Shown here one piece after another: positions 55,277-64,000 of a DNA stretch of 64,000 nucleotides. Location of the stretch: contig WNKI01000004.1 of the NCBI GenBank assembly GCA_015350385.1, positions 62,001 through 126,000 of the forward strand. Direction: 5' to 3'. Within the stretch, counting starts at the first letter, position 1; the number at the start of each line of letters is the position of its first letter. The notes under the pieces were generated by a model that saw nothing but the letters and a program-made list of their open reading frames with translations, had not been told where the DNA came from and did not search any database. The position numbers and the translations under genes are program-made. The DNA comes from Aculops lycopersici. Its lineage: Eukaryota; Arthropoda; Arachnida; Trombidiformes; Eriophyidae.

Positions 55277-58018
55277 CTACTGCTCTTTCTCAAGAAGCTT
55301 ATCCCAATCTATGGTCCTTTGAAAGACCTCGCTCTCCAACCATCGCTCGTAGTTTCGCTCGAAATGGGGCGAGATTGAGCTGGTGTCTAGAAGGCCAAAA
55401 TCATAATCCTCATCGATTGAGTAATCATCAAAGCCATTGAACCTGTCCGATTGGTTAAAGATGACAGAATTTGCGCGGCCAGTTCTCTGATTAGGTGGCG
55501 CTAAAATATCTCTATACCTGCGCCGGTGGAATTTGTTAATATTTGCCTGCAAAGTGAACTCTTCACCTTGAAAGTCCCAGGGTCTCGCCTCGTTGTCGTT
55601 ACTGTAGGCCCAGTCGTCTGTTAAACGATGCCTAACCTTCTGGTAAATCGCACTAATCAATTTCATATTACTCTTCTTCCACTGGCGGCCTAAAAATTTC
55701 AATTGCACCTTGAGGAGCTTTAAAATATATAGTTGGAACATTGGGTGGCGAACACTTAACGCCTTAGCCAGAGTTGGTGCCGACTTAAATACAACTAGCA
55801 TCATGATTCTGGAATGTTTCCACTTTGTTAACTTATTTAGGATTCTAACGAGATTCATGCATGCAAACATATTTCTCCAGCAATAGGGTTGAAACGAGCA
55901 CATCTCTATGGCCTCGGCAGTCAGTTCCGGTTGTTCCCCGATTACGCAGGCTGGAAAGTCAATGGCTGAGATGGTGGACTTTGAGGACAGAATGTAACTG
56001 TAGATGTCCTGACTGAGAAATTTCAATATTAGAGGAATGCAATTTGCAAACATCAGTTGCTGGCTAACATACTCAAATTGATAGATATGATTCACCTTCA
56101 AATGTTTCAACAGCAATATCAATATAGCAGAGATTGCTTTGATGATAATTTCTTTGTGCCGACCAGCGTCAGCATTCATCTTCATTCTCTGAATAATATT
56201 GGGGCAGTTTGCATCGGCATTGATTTCAGCCATGATATTAATTGATTCCGCTCGATCTGAAATATTTTTGGTGTTTGTTGATGCGGCTAATAGGATTTTC
56301 AACAACGCGATCATATATTGCGGTAGTCTAGGTAATAAAGCTTGATAGAGTTTCTCAGCTGCGGCATCCCTAAATTCAGGATCTAGCTCACTCTGTGTAA
56401 GAGGATATTTCTCCAAAGTTTCCTCGCGCTCTAACTGAACTTCCGCTAGAGATACATACATATGTTTTTTTAATACTGCAATACCCTCAATAATGGGAGC
56501 AGGTAAACCAAATGTTGAGGTGAGATCATTTTCTAGACAATAGCCTAGATATTTTTGTCTAATATTTGATAGGTGCTGTTGGAGATCAGGCTTTCGAACT
56601 TTTGGCGTCCATGGTAAACCCTTGTAAGATCGACCAAGCGAATCTTGCGGCGAGTTTGCTCGATTGAAATCTAATTGAAGATGGAGTGCGCCTTGCTTGA
56701 GTCGACCAACCTCAATATCTGACCCTCTCATTGCGGGCTCATCGATATCCATGGGTTGATCCAGCTCGTTGCCCTCACTAGCTTCATATATTGAGTCGAT
56801 TGCATCTTTCTCCGTGCTGGAAGTTGGCTCATTGTCACTTGTTAGACCACTATCTGCCGAAGATGTAGAAGTACCATCGGGACTAGGCTCAGCAATAGGC
56901 AGCGGATCGTCCAGATTGTACAAATCCACATTGTTGTCTTGTTTGTTACTCTGCACTATTGTTTCTGCACTATCACTAATATCATCTGGATCTTCAGAAC
57001 TCTCGGCTTCACCTTCATTTTCTGGTTGGTGTAAGTCAGCCAGAGAGCTAAGCAAACACTCCTTGGCATAAGCAAAGACTGCATCATCGAAAGCTGGCTG
57101 CTTGCATACTTTCCTTCTATTGGCTGCCATACTTCCTGTTAGGGTTCTCAGGCGGGCTTGAGCATCTGGTATCAATGGTGGCGAACATGGACGCATGCTC
57201 TTAGTTACCTCAATAGTATTATCTAGAGCTGGACCAAGATTGTGAATCAGACGACTTCTATCTCTTAGATCCTTAAGTTTATCCGTTCCCCCAAGAGTGA
57301 TGAGTATCACTTTCCATAAGAGAAGGATAATTTTGCGAGCAGGATAATGAGGTGCCATGCCACTGCAAAAGTTGTTCAACATTTGAAATAATACAACTGA
57401 AAGAGGACCATCGCCAATAGAACTCTGCAATTCCAAGATAAATTGATTACGAAGTTCTTGAATCTTTGGATCACTGCTGTCTTTTGCCTGGTACATTGTT
57501 TCGGTGATGGTAGATAACACTGCAAGTATCAGTCGTAACTCCGCAGAATCATTGAATATCTGAGACGATGAAATGTTAGATTGCTGAGGATCTTCGCAGT
57601 TGCTGTTGTTGGTGTTGTTACTTAGGTTTGCTTCAATTAAAAGTTGTTGTACAAATGCACTATACAATCCAAACTCATGGAGTAGAAAGACATTCTCTTT
57701 GGAATTGTTCGCCTGCTCCTCAAGGGTTAGGCAATCCCCAAAATTTCCCTGGACCAGATAGGACAATGCTCTACATGACTTGATTCTAGTCTCTCGGCAA
57801 GAAACTTCCAAGGTTGACATGAGATAGTTGATTGCTCTCGATTTTTGCTTTTTAACCATGTGTTTCCAAGTCAGTGGCAAGCCAGAATCCTCCATCGACT
57901 CTTCGAAAGCATTCCTATTGGCGAGGAACTCCGACTCCTCAATGTAAGAGTAGAGTTCAGATATTTCATTTTGATAACTATCCGTGTCCTCGTAAGTAAA
58001 ATTTATCGCGTCATCCAT
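55277..58018 (-). CDS. STRIP1: STRIP1/2 (FAM40, Far11 family), STRIPAK core subunit
   Basis: This is a scaffold subunit of the STRIPAK phosphatase-kinase complex, which acts on Hippo/MST signalling, endosome transport and cytoskeleton. From ATG 58018 (in-frame codons upstream have no ATG) it has 913 residues, near the human 837. The N1221 domain begins with INFTYEDTDSYQNEISELYS and includes FCSGMAPHYPARKIILLLWK and SMRPCSPP. An acidic, Ser-rich linker spans about residues 330-440. The C-terminal DUF3402 domain includes KGLPWTPKVRK, LPQYMIALLKILLAA, RILNKLTKWKHSRIMMLVVF, LGRQWKKSNMKLISAIYQKV and DDWAYSND..ARPWDFQ. These blocks match human STRIP1 closely. It has one exon. It is divergent from CAND1 with 428 bp between starts. 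Confidence 0.95.
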   Translation of the reverse strand: MDDAINFTYEDTDSYQNEISELYSYIEESEFLANRNAFEESMEDSGLPLTWKHMVKKQKSRAINYLMSTLEVSCRETRIKSCRALSYLVQGNFGDCLTLEEQANNSKENVFLLHEFGLYSAFVQQLLIEANLSNNTNNSNCEDPQQSNISSSQIFNDSAELRLILAVLSTITETMYQAKDSSDPKIQELRNQFILELQSSIGDGPLSVVLFQMLNNFCSGMAPHYPARKIILLLWKVILITLGGTDKLKDLRDRSRLIHNLGPALDNTIEVTKSMRPCSPPLIPDAQARLRTLTGSMAANRRKVCKQPAFDDAVFAYAKECLLSSLADLHQPENEGEAESSEDPDDISDSAETIVQSNKQDNNVDLYNLDDPLPIAEPSPDGTSTSSADSGLTSDNEPTSSTEKDAIDSIYEASEGNELDQPMDIDEPAMRGSDIEVGRLKQGALHLQLDFNRANSPQDSLGRSYKGLPWTPKVRKPDLQQHLSNIRQKYLGYCLENDLTSTFGLPAPIIEGIAVLKKHMYVSLAEVQLEREETLEKYPLTQSELDPEFRDAAAEKLYQALLPRLPQYMIALLKILLAASTNTKNISDRAESINIMAEINADANCPNIIQRMKMNADAGRHKEIIIKAISAILILLLKHLKVNHIYQFEYVSQQLMFANCIPLILKFLSQDIYSYILSSKSTISAIDFPACVIGEQPELTAEAIEMCSFQPYCWRNMFACMNLVRILNKLTKWKHSRIMMLVVFKSAPTLAKALSVRHPMFQLYILKLLKVQLKFLGRQWKKSNMKLISAIYQKVRHRLTDDWAYSNDNEARPWDFQGEEFTLQANINKFHRRRYRDILAPPNQRTGRANSVIFNQSDRFNGFDDYSIDEDYDFGLLDTSSISPHFERNYERWLESEVFQRTIDWDKLLEKEQ

Positions 58019-58446
58019 AATGAGAATCAATATAATAATATCTATGCAACCATAACATTTGATTAAGAATTACAGTTCATAATACATGATTTGATAAAAA
58101 AGACTGTTAGATGATGTATCGGATCAGAATTTGGATATCCTCATCCCATCTAACATACAAATTGCCAAACATTACAGAAATAATAACACACAAGAACTGT
58201 TCCTGCAGGAATAATGAGGTTTTTTCTGCTGCAGATTCGTCCTCAAAGCGTTCACAAGCTGCGGTCGTTGAAGGCAGGATCAATCTGGCGCTTGTATCGT
58301 ATTCGTAATAGCGCGTGCCCAACTTTATATTCTCGAGCACTTCCATTATTGAATCAAATATCTCACCCATCATCAATTACATAATAACCTCATATTTAGT
58401 ATCCTAGTATATGTCTGTAAGCTAAAAAACCACTTAACTCTACACC
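58019..58446. promoter_or_regulatory. Likely bidirectional promoter, STRIP1 / CAND1
   Basis: 428 bp between head-to-head starts. It contains the 12 bp palindrome TTCCTGCAGGAA (58200-58211), sharing TTCCTGCAG with the EPRS/UTP14 spacer, and an overlapping minus-strand open frame (next entry). Promoter role is inferred. Confidence 0.45.
58107..58376 (-). CDS. Possible small ORF, 89 residues, unrecognised
   Basis: An ATG-initiated frame (MMMGEIFDSIMEVLENIKLG, RYYEYDTSARLILPS) fills most of the STRIP1/CAND1 spacer. Its composition looks protein-like (mixed acidic and hydrophobic, few repeats) and the N-terminal part could be helical, but I know no family it belongs to. It could be a separate small gene, an upstream ORF in the STRIP1 leader, or chance. 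It ends 88 bases before the STRIP1 ATG. Confidence 0.3.
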   Translation of the reverse strand: MMMGEIFDSIMEVLENIKLGTRYYEYDTSARLILPSTTAACERFEDESAAEKTSLFLQEQFLCVIISVMFGNLYVRWDEDIQILIRYII

Positions 58447-61400
58447 ATGGTCCAACCTACGGTTACTATTCAGGGTCTTATTGATCGGATGAATAGTTCC
58501 GACAAAGACTTTCGATTTATGGCAACAAATGACCTTATGGGAGAGCTACAAAGAGAAAACATTAGATGGGATGATGACAGTGAAACTAAGGTTACCCTCC
58601 AAATCGTCGGCTTGTTGACAGACAAGAACGGCGAAGTCCAGAATCTAGCTGTCAGGTGCCTTGGTTTTCTTGTTAGCAAAATCAAAGATGAAAGACGTCA
58701 GATTGTCATAAGGCAACTTTGCAAAATGTTAGATAGTGACTCTGAGGAATCACGGGATATTGCGTCGATTGCCTTGAAAACTATTGTTGCAGAAATCCCA
58801 ACTACAAGGAAAATGATAGAAATAATTAATCATGATCTGAATCCAAATCTGATGGGGGTCATAGCTCACAAGAAAGATATTAATGTACAACTAGAATCTT
58901 TGGATATTTTGAACGAGTTGATCAATCGGGTGGGATCCCAGTTGAATGGGCACGACAAGATCCAACAACATCTCCTAAGCCAATTGGATTCGGAGAGATC
59001 AGCAGTGAGAAAACGATCTATGAATGCCTTGTCGTCCTTATTGTCCTGTTGTTCCGAGGAGCTATTTAACAGGACCATCACTTTACTGATAGAAGCTTTA
59101 GTCAAGTCAGCCGACAGTCAGCCACCTTGTACTATGGCCAAGACATTGCTCCAATGCCTGGCAACTGTAATTAGATCAACGGGTCACAGGTCAAACATTG
59201 AACAATTTACTCAAGTGTTACCCATCATCTACTCATTATGCAAGATTAATGATGATGAACTACGCGAATACTCATTGCAAACCTTTGAGTCGTATGTCAG
59301 ACGATGTCCTAAGAGCGTCAATGGATCCTTACCCGACATCATCAGAATTTGTATTGAATTCTTATCGTATGACCCTAATTATAATTACGATGAAGATGAC
59401 GACGACGATGAAGCCATGGATATGGATGGTGATGATGATGATGCCAGCGAATCGGCTGATGATTATTCGGATGACGACGATCTCAGCTGGAAGGTTCGCA
59501 GGGCAAGTGCAAAGTGCTTGGAGGCAGTCATTCTATCACGCCGAGATATGATTAACGATCTATTTGTTTCCATTGCACCTATACTCATCTCAAGATTCAA
59601 GGAGCGTGAGGAATCTGTAAAATCTGATATAATACAAACGTTTTTGTCGCTATTGAAACAAGTTCACCACATAGTCAAGGAGACTCGAAGCAACTATTCA
59701 CAATTGATAGCGATGACACGTGATATTGTAGGCAGATCGTCCAACCTATTGAGAGAAAAATCCGTCAAGATTCGGCAAATAGTCCTGCAGATGTTCACTG
59801 AGATCATCAACATCCATCCAAATGCTCTATCGGCCCATATATCTTCACTGGTTCCAGGCATTCTTTACTCTCTAGCCGACAAGAACTCAACATCAAACAT
59901 GAAGATAGATGCCTTAACATTTGTTAGAGAATTGATGCGAACTCATGAGCCATCCATTTTCTATCCTCAAGTCCAATCACTATTGCCGGCCATCATAAAT
60001 GCTGTTGGGGATACATTTTATAAGATTTCTTCTGAAGCTCTACTTCTTCTAGCTCATCTAGTGAGTGTGATGAGACCCATCAACTGTGAGCCTATGACCG
60101 GTTATGAGCCGATACTAGGCACTATCTACGGAACAGTTTTGGAGAAGATGAAACGAACCGATGTAGATCTCGAAATTAAGGAACGCTCAATATCATGTAT
60201 GAGTCAGATTATAGCTACATTCGGTGACAAACTACCTCAAGAGCTACCTGTTGCGCTCAATATGCTCCATGATAAGCTCAACAATGATGCCACTAGATTG
60301 GTGTGTGTTAAAGCTCTGATCAAGGTCGCCAACTCACCTATCAACATGTCGTTGAGTAGCTTATTCCCAAAGGCATTTACAACTCTTGCGCCATTCTTGA
60401 GGAAAAACTCACGACCCCTGAAGGTTGCGACTCTCATATTGATTGAGAATGTTGTTAAGCGTTCAGTTGACTTACTAGATGACCAGTCGGCTCAAAATAT
60501 TATCCTCAACGACATCCCAAGTCTTATTAATGAAGGTGATTTATACATAGCTCAACTAATATTCACAATGTTGAACACTGTTATCATGACCCACAAGGCC
60601 TTCCATCCCATCATACCGCAACAGGTCCTCCCTGAGACGTTACAACTTGTCCGATCGCCGCTACTACAAGGACAAGCATTACAGGCTATGCTCAACTTTT
60701 TCTCCTCCATTGTTGAAAGCTCATTCCCAGGACTTGACCACAAGACATTGCTAGCCAAGTTAGTCGAGCCGATCTACAGTGGAGTTCCTGTCCATAAGCA
60801 AGCTTACAATTCAACGGCAAAAGCTATTGCCGCCATCTCAGTTGGTGACAAAGCAAGAGCGCTAGCAACAGTAGAGCAGTTGATCAATGATTCCAAGCAG
60901 GAGAATAATAGCGAGAGCACTTTGACATTGATTCTTTTATCTATCGGTGAGATTGGCCGAGTTCAGGATCTCAGTCAAGTTCCGAATCTTGTAGATGTCC
61001 TACTGCACGCGTTTACCCTCTTCTCCGAGGATGTCAAATCGGCCGGAAGCTATGCATTGGGTTGTGTGGCCGTCGGTAACCTGTCAGCATTTTTACCCGT
61101 TATACTACATGAGATTGAGGCCAGAAATAAGAGACAGTACCTCATTTTACATTCGCTCCGAGAAGTCATATCTGCTGGACGTTTGGATGACCTGGATGCT
61201 GTTTGGACCCTATTGATGAAACATTGCGAGTGTCAGGAGGAAGGTACACGTAATGTTGTATCGGAATGTTTGGGTAAGCTTACCTTGCTGAAACCGAAAG
61301 TTCTACTCGAGCGCCTGATCAGACACCTTAAGAATGATTACGCGGATAAGCCACAAGCGCGAGCCACTATTGTTGCCGCCATAAAGTTTGCAATCACCGA

Positions 61401-62136
61401 TCAACCTCACGAGATCGACGAGTTGCTTCGGGGGTGTATCGGTGAGTTTATTGAAACATTACGGGATGAGGATATGAACGTTCGTAGGGTTGCACTAATC
61501 ACATTCAACTCGGCGGCTCACAACAAGCCCTCCCTAGTAATGGATAAATTGCCTCAAATTTTGCCTCTATTGTATGCCGAGACCGACCCCAAGCCAGAGT
61601 TGGTTCGTGAGGTGGAGATGGGACCATTCAAGCACCGTGTTGACGACGGATTGGATTCGAGGAAAGCGGCTTTTGAGTGCATGTACACCTTCCTGGATAC
61701 ATGCCAAGACCAGTTGGACATCTTCGAATTTCTCACCTACGTTGAGCACGGTTTGAACGATCACTATGACATCAAGATGTTGACCTATCTTATGTTGAAC
61801 CGATTAGCAACTCTATGTCCCTCGGCGGTACTCCAGCGTATGGACAAGCTGATGGCGCCCATAGAGGAGGTTTGCAAATTTAAGCCCAAGGAAACCTCGG
61901 TCAAACAAGAACATGACAAACAAGACGAGCTTAAAAGATCTGCCCTGAGAGCTTTCGATGCTCTCAAGTCCATACCTATAGCTTCGCGACATCCGGCAAT
62001 CGTAAGATTCTACGAAGATTGCATCCTGGGCGACAAATATTTGGACAAGCTCTACAAATCAATCCACCGTGATACAACAAATAACAAAACCAACAACAGC
62101 TTGGGCGACGGACATGCCAGGATGGATATTGGTTAG
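58447..62136 (+). CDS. CAND1: CAND1, cullin-associated NEDD8-dissociated protein
   Basis: CAND1 is an exchange factor that binds unneddylated cullin-RBX1 and swaps F-box and other substrate receptors in cullin-RING ligases. The 1229-residue protein is the family's normal size (human 1230) and consists of HEAT repeats throughout. Recognisable blocks are LIDRMNSSDKDFRFMATNDL, AVRCLGFLVSKIKDE, an acidic loop at about residues 312-348 (NYDEDDDDDEAMDMD), DLSWKVRRASAKCLEAV, KSAGSYALGCVAVGNLSAFL, GPFKHRVDDGLDSRKAAFEC and DHYDIKMLTYLMLNRL. The start is CACCATGGTC, directly at the conserved N-terminus. It has one exon and is divergent from STRIP1. Confidence 0.97.
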   Translation: MVQPTVTIQGLIDRMNSSDKDFRFMATNDLMGELQRENIRWDDDSETKVTLQIVGLLTDKNGEVQNLAVRCLGFLVSKIKDERRQIVIRQLCKMLDSDSEESRDIASIALKTIVAEIPTTRKMIEIINHDLNPNLMGVIAHKKDINVQLESLDILNELINRVGSQLNGHDKIQQHLLSQLDSERSAVRKRSMNALSSLLSCCSEELFNRTITLLIEALVKSADSQPPCTMAKTLLQCLATVIRSTGHRSNIEQFTQVLPIIYSLCKINDDELREYSLQTFESYVRRCPKSVNGSLPDIIRICIEFLSYDPNYNYDEDDDDDEAMDMDGDDDDASESADDYSDDDDLSWKVRRASAKCLEAVILSRRDMINDLFVSIAPILISRFKEREESVKSDIIQTFLSLLKQVHHIVKETRSNYSQLIAMTRDIVGRSSNLLREKSVKIRQIVLQMFTEIINIHPNALSAHISSLVPGILYSLADKNSTSNMKIDALTFVRELMRTHEPSIFYPQVQSLLPAIINAVGDTFYKISSEALLLLAHLVSVMRPINCEPMTGYEPILGTIYGTVLEKMKRTDVDLEIKERSISCMSQIIATFGDKLPQELPVALNMLHDKLNNDATRLVCVKALIKVANSPINMSLSSLFPKAFTTLAPFLRKNSRPLKVATLILIENVVKRSVDLLDDQSAQNIILNDIPSLINEGDLYIAQLIFTMLNTVIMTHKAFHPIIPQQVLPETLQLVRSPLLQGQALQAMLNFFSSIVESSFPGLDHKTLLAKLVEPIYSGVPVHKQAYNSTAKAIAAISVGDKARALATVEQLINDSKQENNSESTLTLILLSIGEIGRVQDLSQVPNLVDVLLHAFTLFSEDVKSAGSYALGCVAVGNLSAFLPVILHEIEARNKRQYLILHSLREVISAGRLDDLDAVWTLLMKHCECQEEGTRNVVSECLGKLTLLKPKVLLERLIRHLKNDYADKPQARATIVAAIKFAITDQPHEIDELLRGCIGEFIETLRDEDMNVRRVALITFNSAAHNKPSLVMDKLPQILPLLYAETDPKPELVREVEMGPFKHRVDDGLDSRKAAFECMYTFLDTCQDQLDIFEFLTYVEHGLNDHYDIKMLTYLMLNRLATLCPSAVLQRMDKLMAPIEEVCKFKPKETSVKQEHDKQDELKRSALRAFDALKSIPIASRHPAIVRFYEDCILGDKYLDKLYKSIHRDTTNNKTNNSLGDGHARMDIG

Positions 62137-62494
62137 AAGAAAGGCGAGAATAAAAGATCGTTGAGATACATGTACTATGCAAGTGCTTCTCTCATATCTC
62201 AATTTCTGTTCTTTAATCTTGCGCAAAGCAGCATCATATAAAACTGACTATCACGCATAAACTTGCCCCTTGGCAAGGCGGCTAGATGCACATGTCAACT
62301 TGTGGAAACGCCACCTTTCACTCTTTAAAAAGTGACTCGTTGTGAAGTGTTTCAAGAATCACATTTAGTTTTTACCTCACCTATAGACCAGGTAATTTTA
62401 TGATTTTACTCGACCGCTTAATTAAGACCATCGTCGTCACCCACCAAAGCTATTATTATCTTTGTCACTATCATCACAACCATCCATCACAAAA
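62137..62494. other. Intergenic, CAND1 to the secreted-protein gene
   Basis: 358 bp with the CAND1 3' end on the left. I see nothing else in it. Confidence 0.45.
62149..62154 (+). terminator. Poly(A) signal for CAND1
   Basis: AATAAA 13 bases past the stop codon, so the 3' UTR would be very short. Confidence 0.5.
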
Positions 62495-63256
62495 ATGTCA
62501 ACCCACAACCAAGTTTGCGGTCGCCGGACGACAATGAAATCATCAAGATTGTTTTTAATGTTATCCTCAACTATAACAGTTATTTTATTGGCTCAAGTGG
62601 CCAGGGCCGACGCGATGTGGTGGTTTAATGGATTCGGTCAGAATCAACAATCTCCGGCTCAACAGAAACCCACTAGCGCGGCACTAACAAGTAGTGGTAG
62701 TAGCACCTCACCACCACCTGTCGTCTCTAGGTCGGCTAATGTAAGTCAGGCCATCAAGGTTCAACAATTAACCGAACAACTGCAGAAGCACTCACAACCT
62801 CAGGAAACAGTTGTTGAGCAAGCGCCAGGAGAAACCATAGAACAAACACAAACTCAGCAACAAGTTGTACAACAGGAAACTCAAGGGGGTGGGATTTCAT
62901 CTTACTCATCTTATGGATCCAACTTACTCTCGATCGCCGGCATTCAACCATCCTCAATAGCGTCCCTACTGAATACAGTCGGCGATACTGGTTTCCGTTA
63001 CTTCAACATTCAGGATCAATGCCGTAATCGGGCTGCGTGTGATTTAGGTAATATGCTCTATAAGAAACTAAGTTTCGTTCACAACTGGCTAATCAGAACT
63101 TCAGTGCGAACCATAATCGACATGAACAATGTGTACGCCCAATCATGGATGGAGGGTATGCTAGGCAGGAACTGCACCCAAGTCTATGCAACATGTCGCC
63201 AATCGCCCCTGGAGGGTCTAATGAACCTAGCAATCCTGCAACATATGGTTCTGTAA
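62495..63256 (+). CDS. Secreted protein, Gln-rich with a four-Cys C-terminal domain
   Basis: I do not recognise a named family. Two ATGs are possible, 62495 or 62534; the second gives a standard signal peptide (MKSSRLFLMLSSTITVILLA, cleavage near ARA|DA). The mature chain starts MWWFNGFGQNQQ. A Ser/Pro and Gln-rich region of about 100 residues with an NVS sequon follows. Then comes a compact C-terminal domain with CRNRAACDLGNMLYKK, VHNWLIRTSVRTIIDMNNVY and NCTQVYATCRQSPLEGLMNL: four cysteines in two pairs (C-x5-C and C-x6-C), likely two disulfides. This kind of C-terminal domain reminds me of uncharacterised arthropod secreted proteins, but that is only an impression. It has one exon. AATAAA follows at 63313. 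It converges on ASH2L. Confidence 0.75.
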   Translation: MSTHNQVCGRRTTMKSSRLFLMLSSTITVILLAQVARADAMWWFNGFGQNQQSPAQQKPTSAALTSSGSSTSPPPVVSRSANVSQAIKVQQLTEQLQKHSQPQETVVEQAPGETIEQTQTQQQVVQQETQGGGISSYSSYGSNLLSIAGIQPSSIASLLNTVGDTGFRYFNIQDQCRNRAACDLGNMLYKKLSFVHNWLIRTSVRTIIDMNNVYAQSWMEGMLGRNCTQVYATCRQSPLEGLMNLAILQHMVL

Positions 63257-63312
63257 ATCGTGTGATAGAGTTTTATAATTGTAGCTCGAGTGAGAAGTCT
63301 GTGATCCAGTTT

Positions 63313-63318
63313 AATAAA
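63313..63318 (+). terminator. Poly(A) signal for the secreted-protein gene
   Basis: AATAAA 57 bases past the stop codon. Confidence 0.65.
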
Positions 63319-63434
63319 TATACAGATCTGTTAACAAGACTTGCAAGGTGGTAGGCTACTAGCTAGTTCAACGGGATTGAGTTTTATATTTGTATATATG
63401 GAATACATGAAGGAGAGATCATAAGTTAGCCTAT

Positions 63435-64000
63435 CTAGGCCTTGTTTTGGTGGTTCAGTTTTGCCCGATTTTGTTCAATCCTCTTGGAAATCTCATTGAG
63501 TACTGGTTCATCGCAGTCAACTTCTTTTGAGACCACAAAAAGTATGTCGCTTAGGCAATTGTCGACTATTGTCATATTGGCCATATTTTGAGCTGGTTCA
63601 TAGTTTAAGTGTTCACTGGAGTCCGGATTGAATTCTTCTGGAGGGCACTTGAACTTGGGTCCAAAATTTGCAGTGACTACACAATTCTTGTAAAGGGATA
63701 TTGATGGATAGTAGTATCCTTCGAATATGTCTCGAAAAGCCACTCCGATAAAATTTCCATTCTTATAAAATGATATTTTACTACCCTCGAGAGGCTCCAG
63801 TTTGTTCGGATCAACTGGCTTCAATACCTCCTCGAGCATTACCTTTGGGGCATCTTTCTTTTTAGAGTTCATAAGAAAACCGACTTCCTTATTCTTTATG
63901 CTCTCAGGTAGGTGGTAGGATTGAAATTTACGCTTTTTATCTGGGTGAGGGAGTTCAATCATACAGCCAATCGTATCACCGGCTTTGTAGCCACCAGATT
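63435..64000 (-). CDS. ASH2L: ASH2L, C-terminal part (SPRY domain), cut by the window edge
   Basis: ASH2L is a core subunit of SET1/MLL (COMPASS) H3K4 methyltransferase complexes. The frame runs open through the right edge; reading from the edge it gives GGYKAGDTIGCMIELPHPDK, which matches the ASH2L SPRY strand GYGQGDVLGFYINLP. It continues with EGSKISFYKNGNFIGVAFRD, IFEGYYYPSISLYK, VTANFGPKFKCPP, and the DPY30-binding SDI helix (TIVDNCLSDILFVVSKEVD). About 187 C-terminal residues are present; the WH/PHD-like N-terminal half lies outside the window. It ends at a TAG at 63435. Confidence 0.93.
   Translation of the reverse strand, partial: SGGYKAGDTIGCMIELPHPDKKRKFQSYHLPESIKNKEVGFLMNSKKKDAPKVMLEEVLKPVDPNKLEPLEGSKISFYKNGNFIGVAFRDIFEGYYYPSISLYKNCVVTANFGPKFKCPPEEFNPDSSEHLNYEPAQNMANMTIVDNCLSDILFVVSKEVDCDEPVLNEISKRIEQNRAKLNHQNKA

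Overview
This is eukaryotic, animal DNA. It has spliced genes, 17 nt to 1 kb coding exons, canonical AATAAA signals, and long non-coding stretches full of microsatellites and assembly gaps. An exon on the minus strand at 10980-11439 looks like the start of an ecdysis-triggering-hormone receptor (ETHR), which points to an arthropod or close ecdysozoan. Most housekeeping genes here have a single coding exon and sit a few hundred bases apart, while a channel gene has a 16.9 kb intron. An intron-poor arthropod such as a mite would fit, but that is an inference from style, not proof.

Layout. 1-17.5 kb is gene-poor. It holds one small spliced secreted-protein gene (7078-8594, +) and the first coding exon of the ETHR-like GPCR (minus), whose remaining exons I cannot find and which probably lie left of the window. 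17.5-24.3 kb is compact: PSMG2 (+), bifunctional glutamyl-prolyl-tRNA synthetase (-), UTP14 (+). 24.3-43.2 kb is one SK-type calcium-activated potassium channel gene (-), two coding exons around a huge intron. 43.2-46.9 kb is non-coding apart from weak candidates, and ends with a clear 195 bp Tc1/mariner-type MITE. 46.9-64 kb is dense: CDC73 (-), KAT5/Tip60 (+), a one-C2 MCTP (+), a VPS55/LEPROT protein (+), an alpha-carbonic anhydrase (+), STRIP1 (-), CAND1 (+), a secreted protein (+), and the C-terminal part of ASH2L (-, running off the right edge).

How they relate. This is not an operon-like system, but three head-to-head pairs of basic cellular genes (EPRS/UTP14, CDC73/KAT5, STRIP1/CAND1) share short intergenic regions that are probably bidirectional promoters. 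CDC73 (Paf1 complex), KAT5 (NuA4/TIP60) and ASH2L (COMPASS) all act on transcribed chromatin.

The most notable observations are: a perfect 46 bp palindrome 10 bases after a stop codon; a MITE that may supply the CDC73 poly(A) signal; a synthetase fusion without its GST-like and WHEP domains; an MCTP with a single C2 domain; a carbonic anhydrase with a roughly 110-residue insert; and strong enrichment of the ETS-type octamer CCGGAAGT, confined to the gene-poor parts. I did not find a convincing new multi-gene system.
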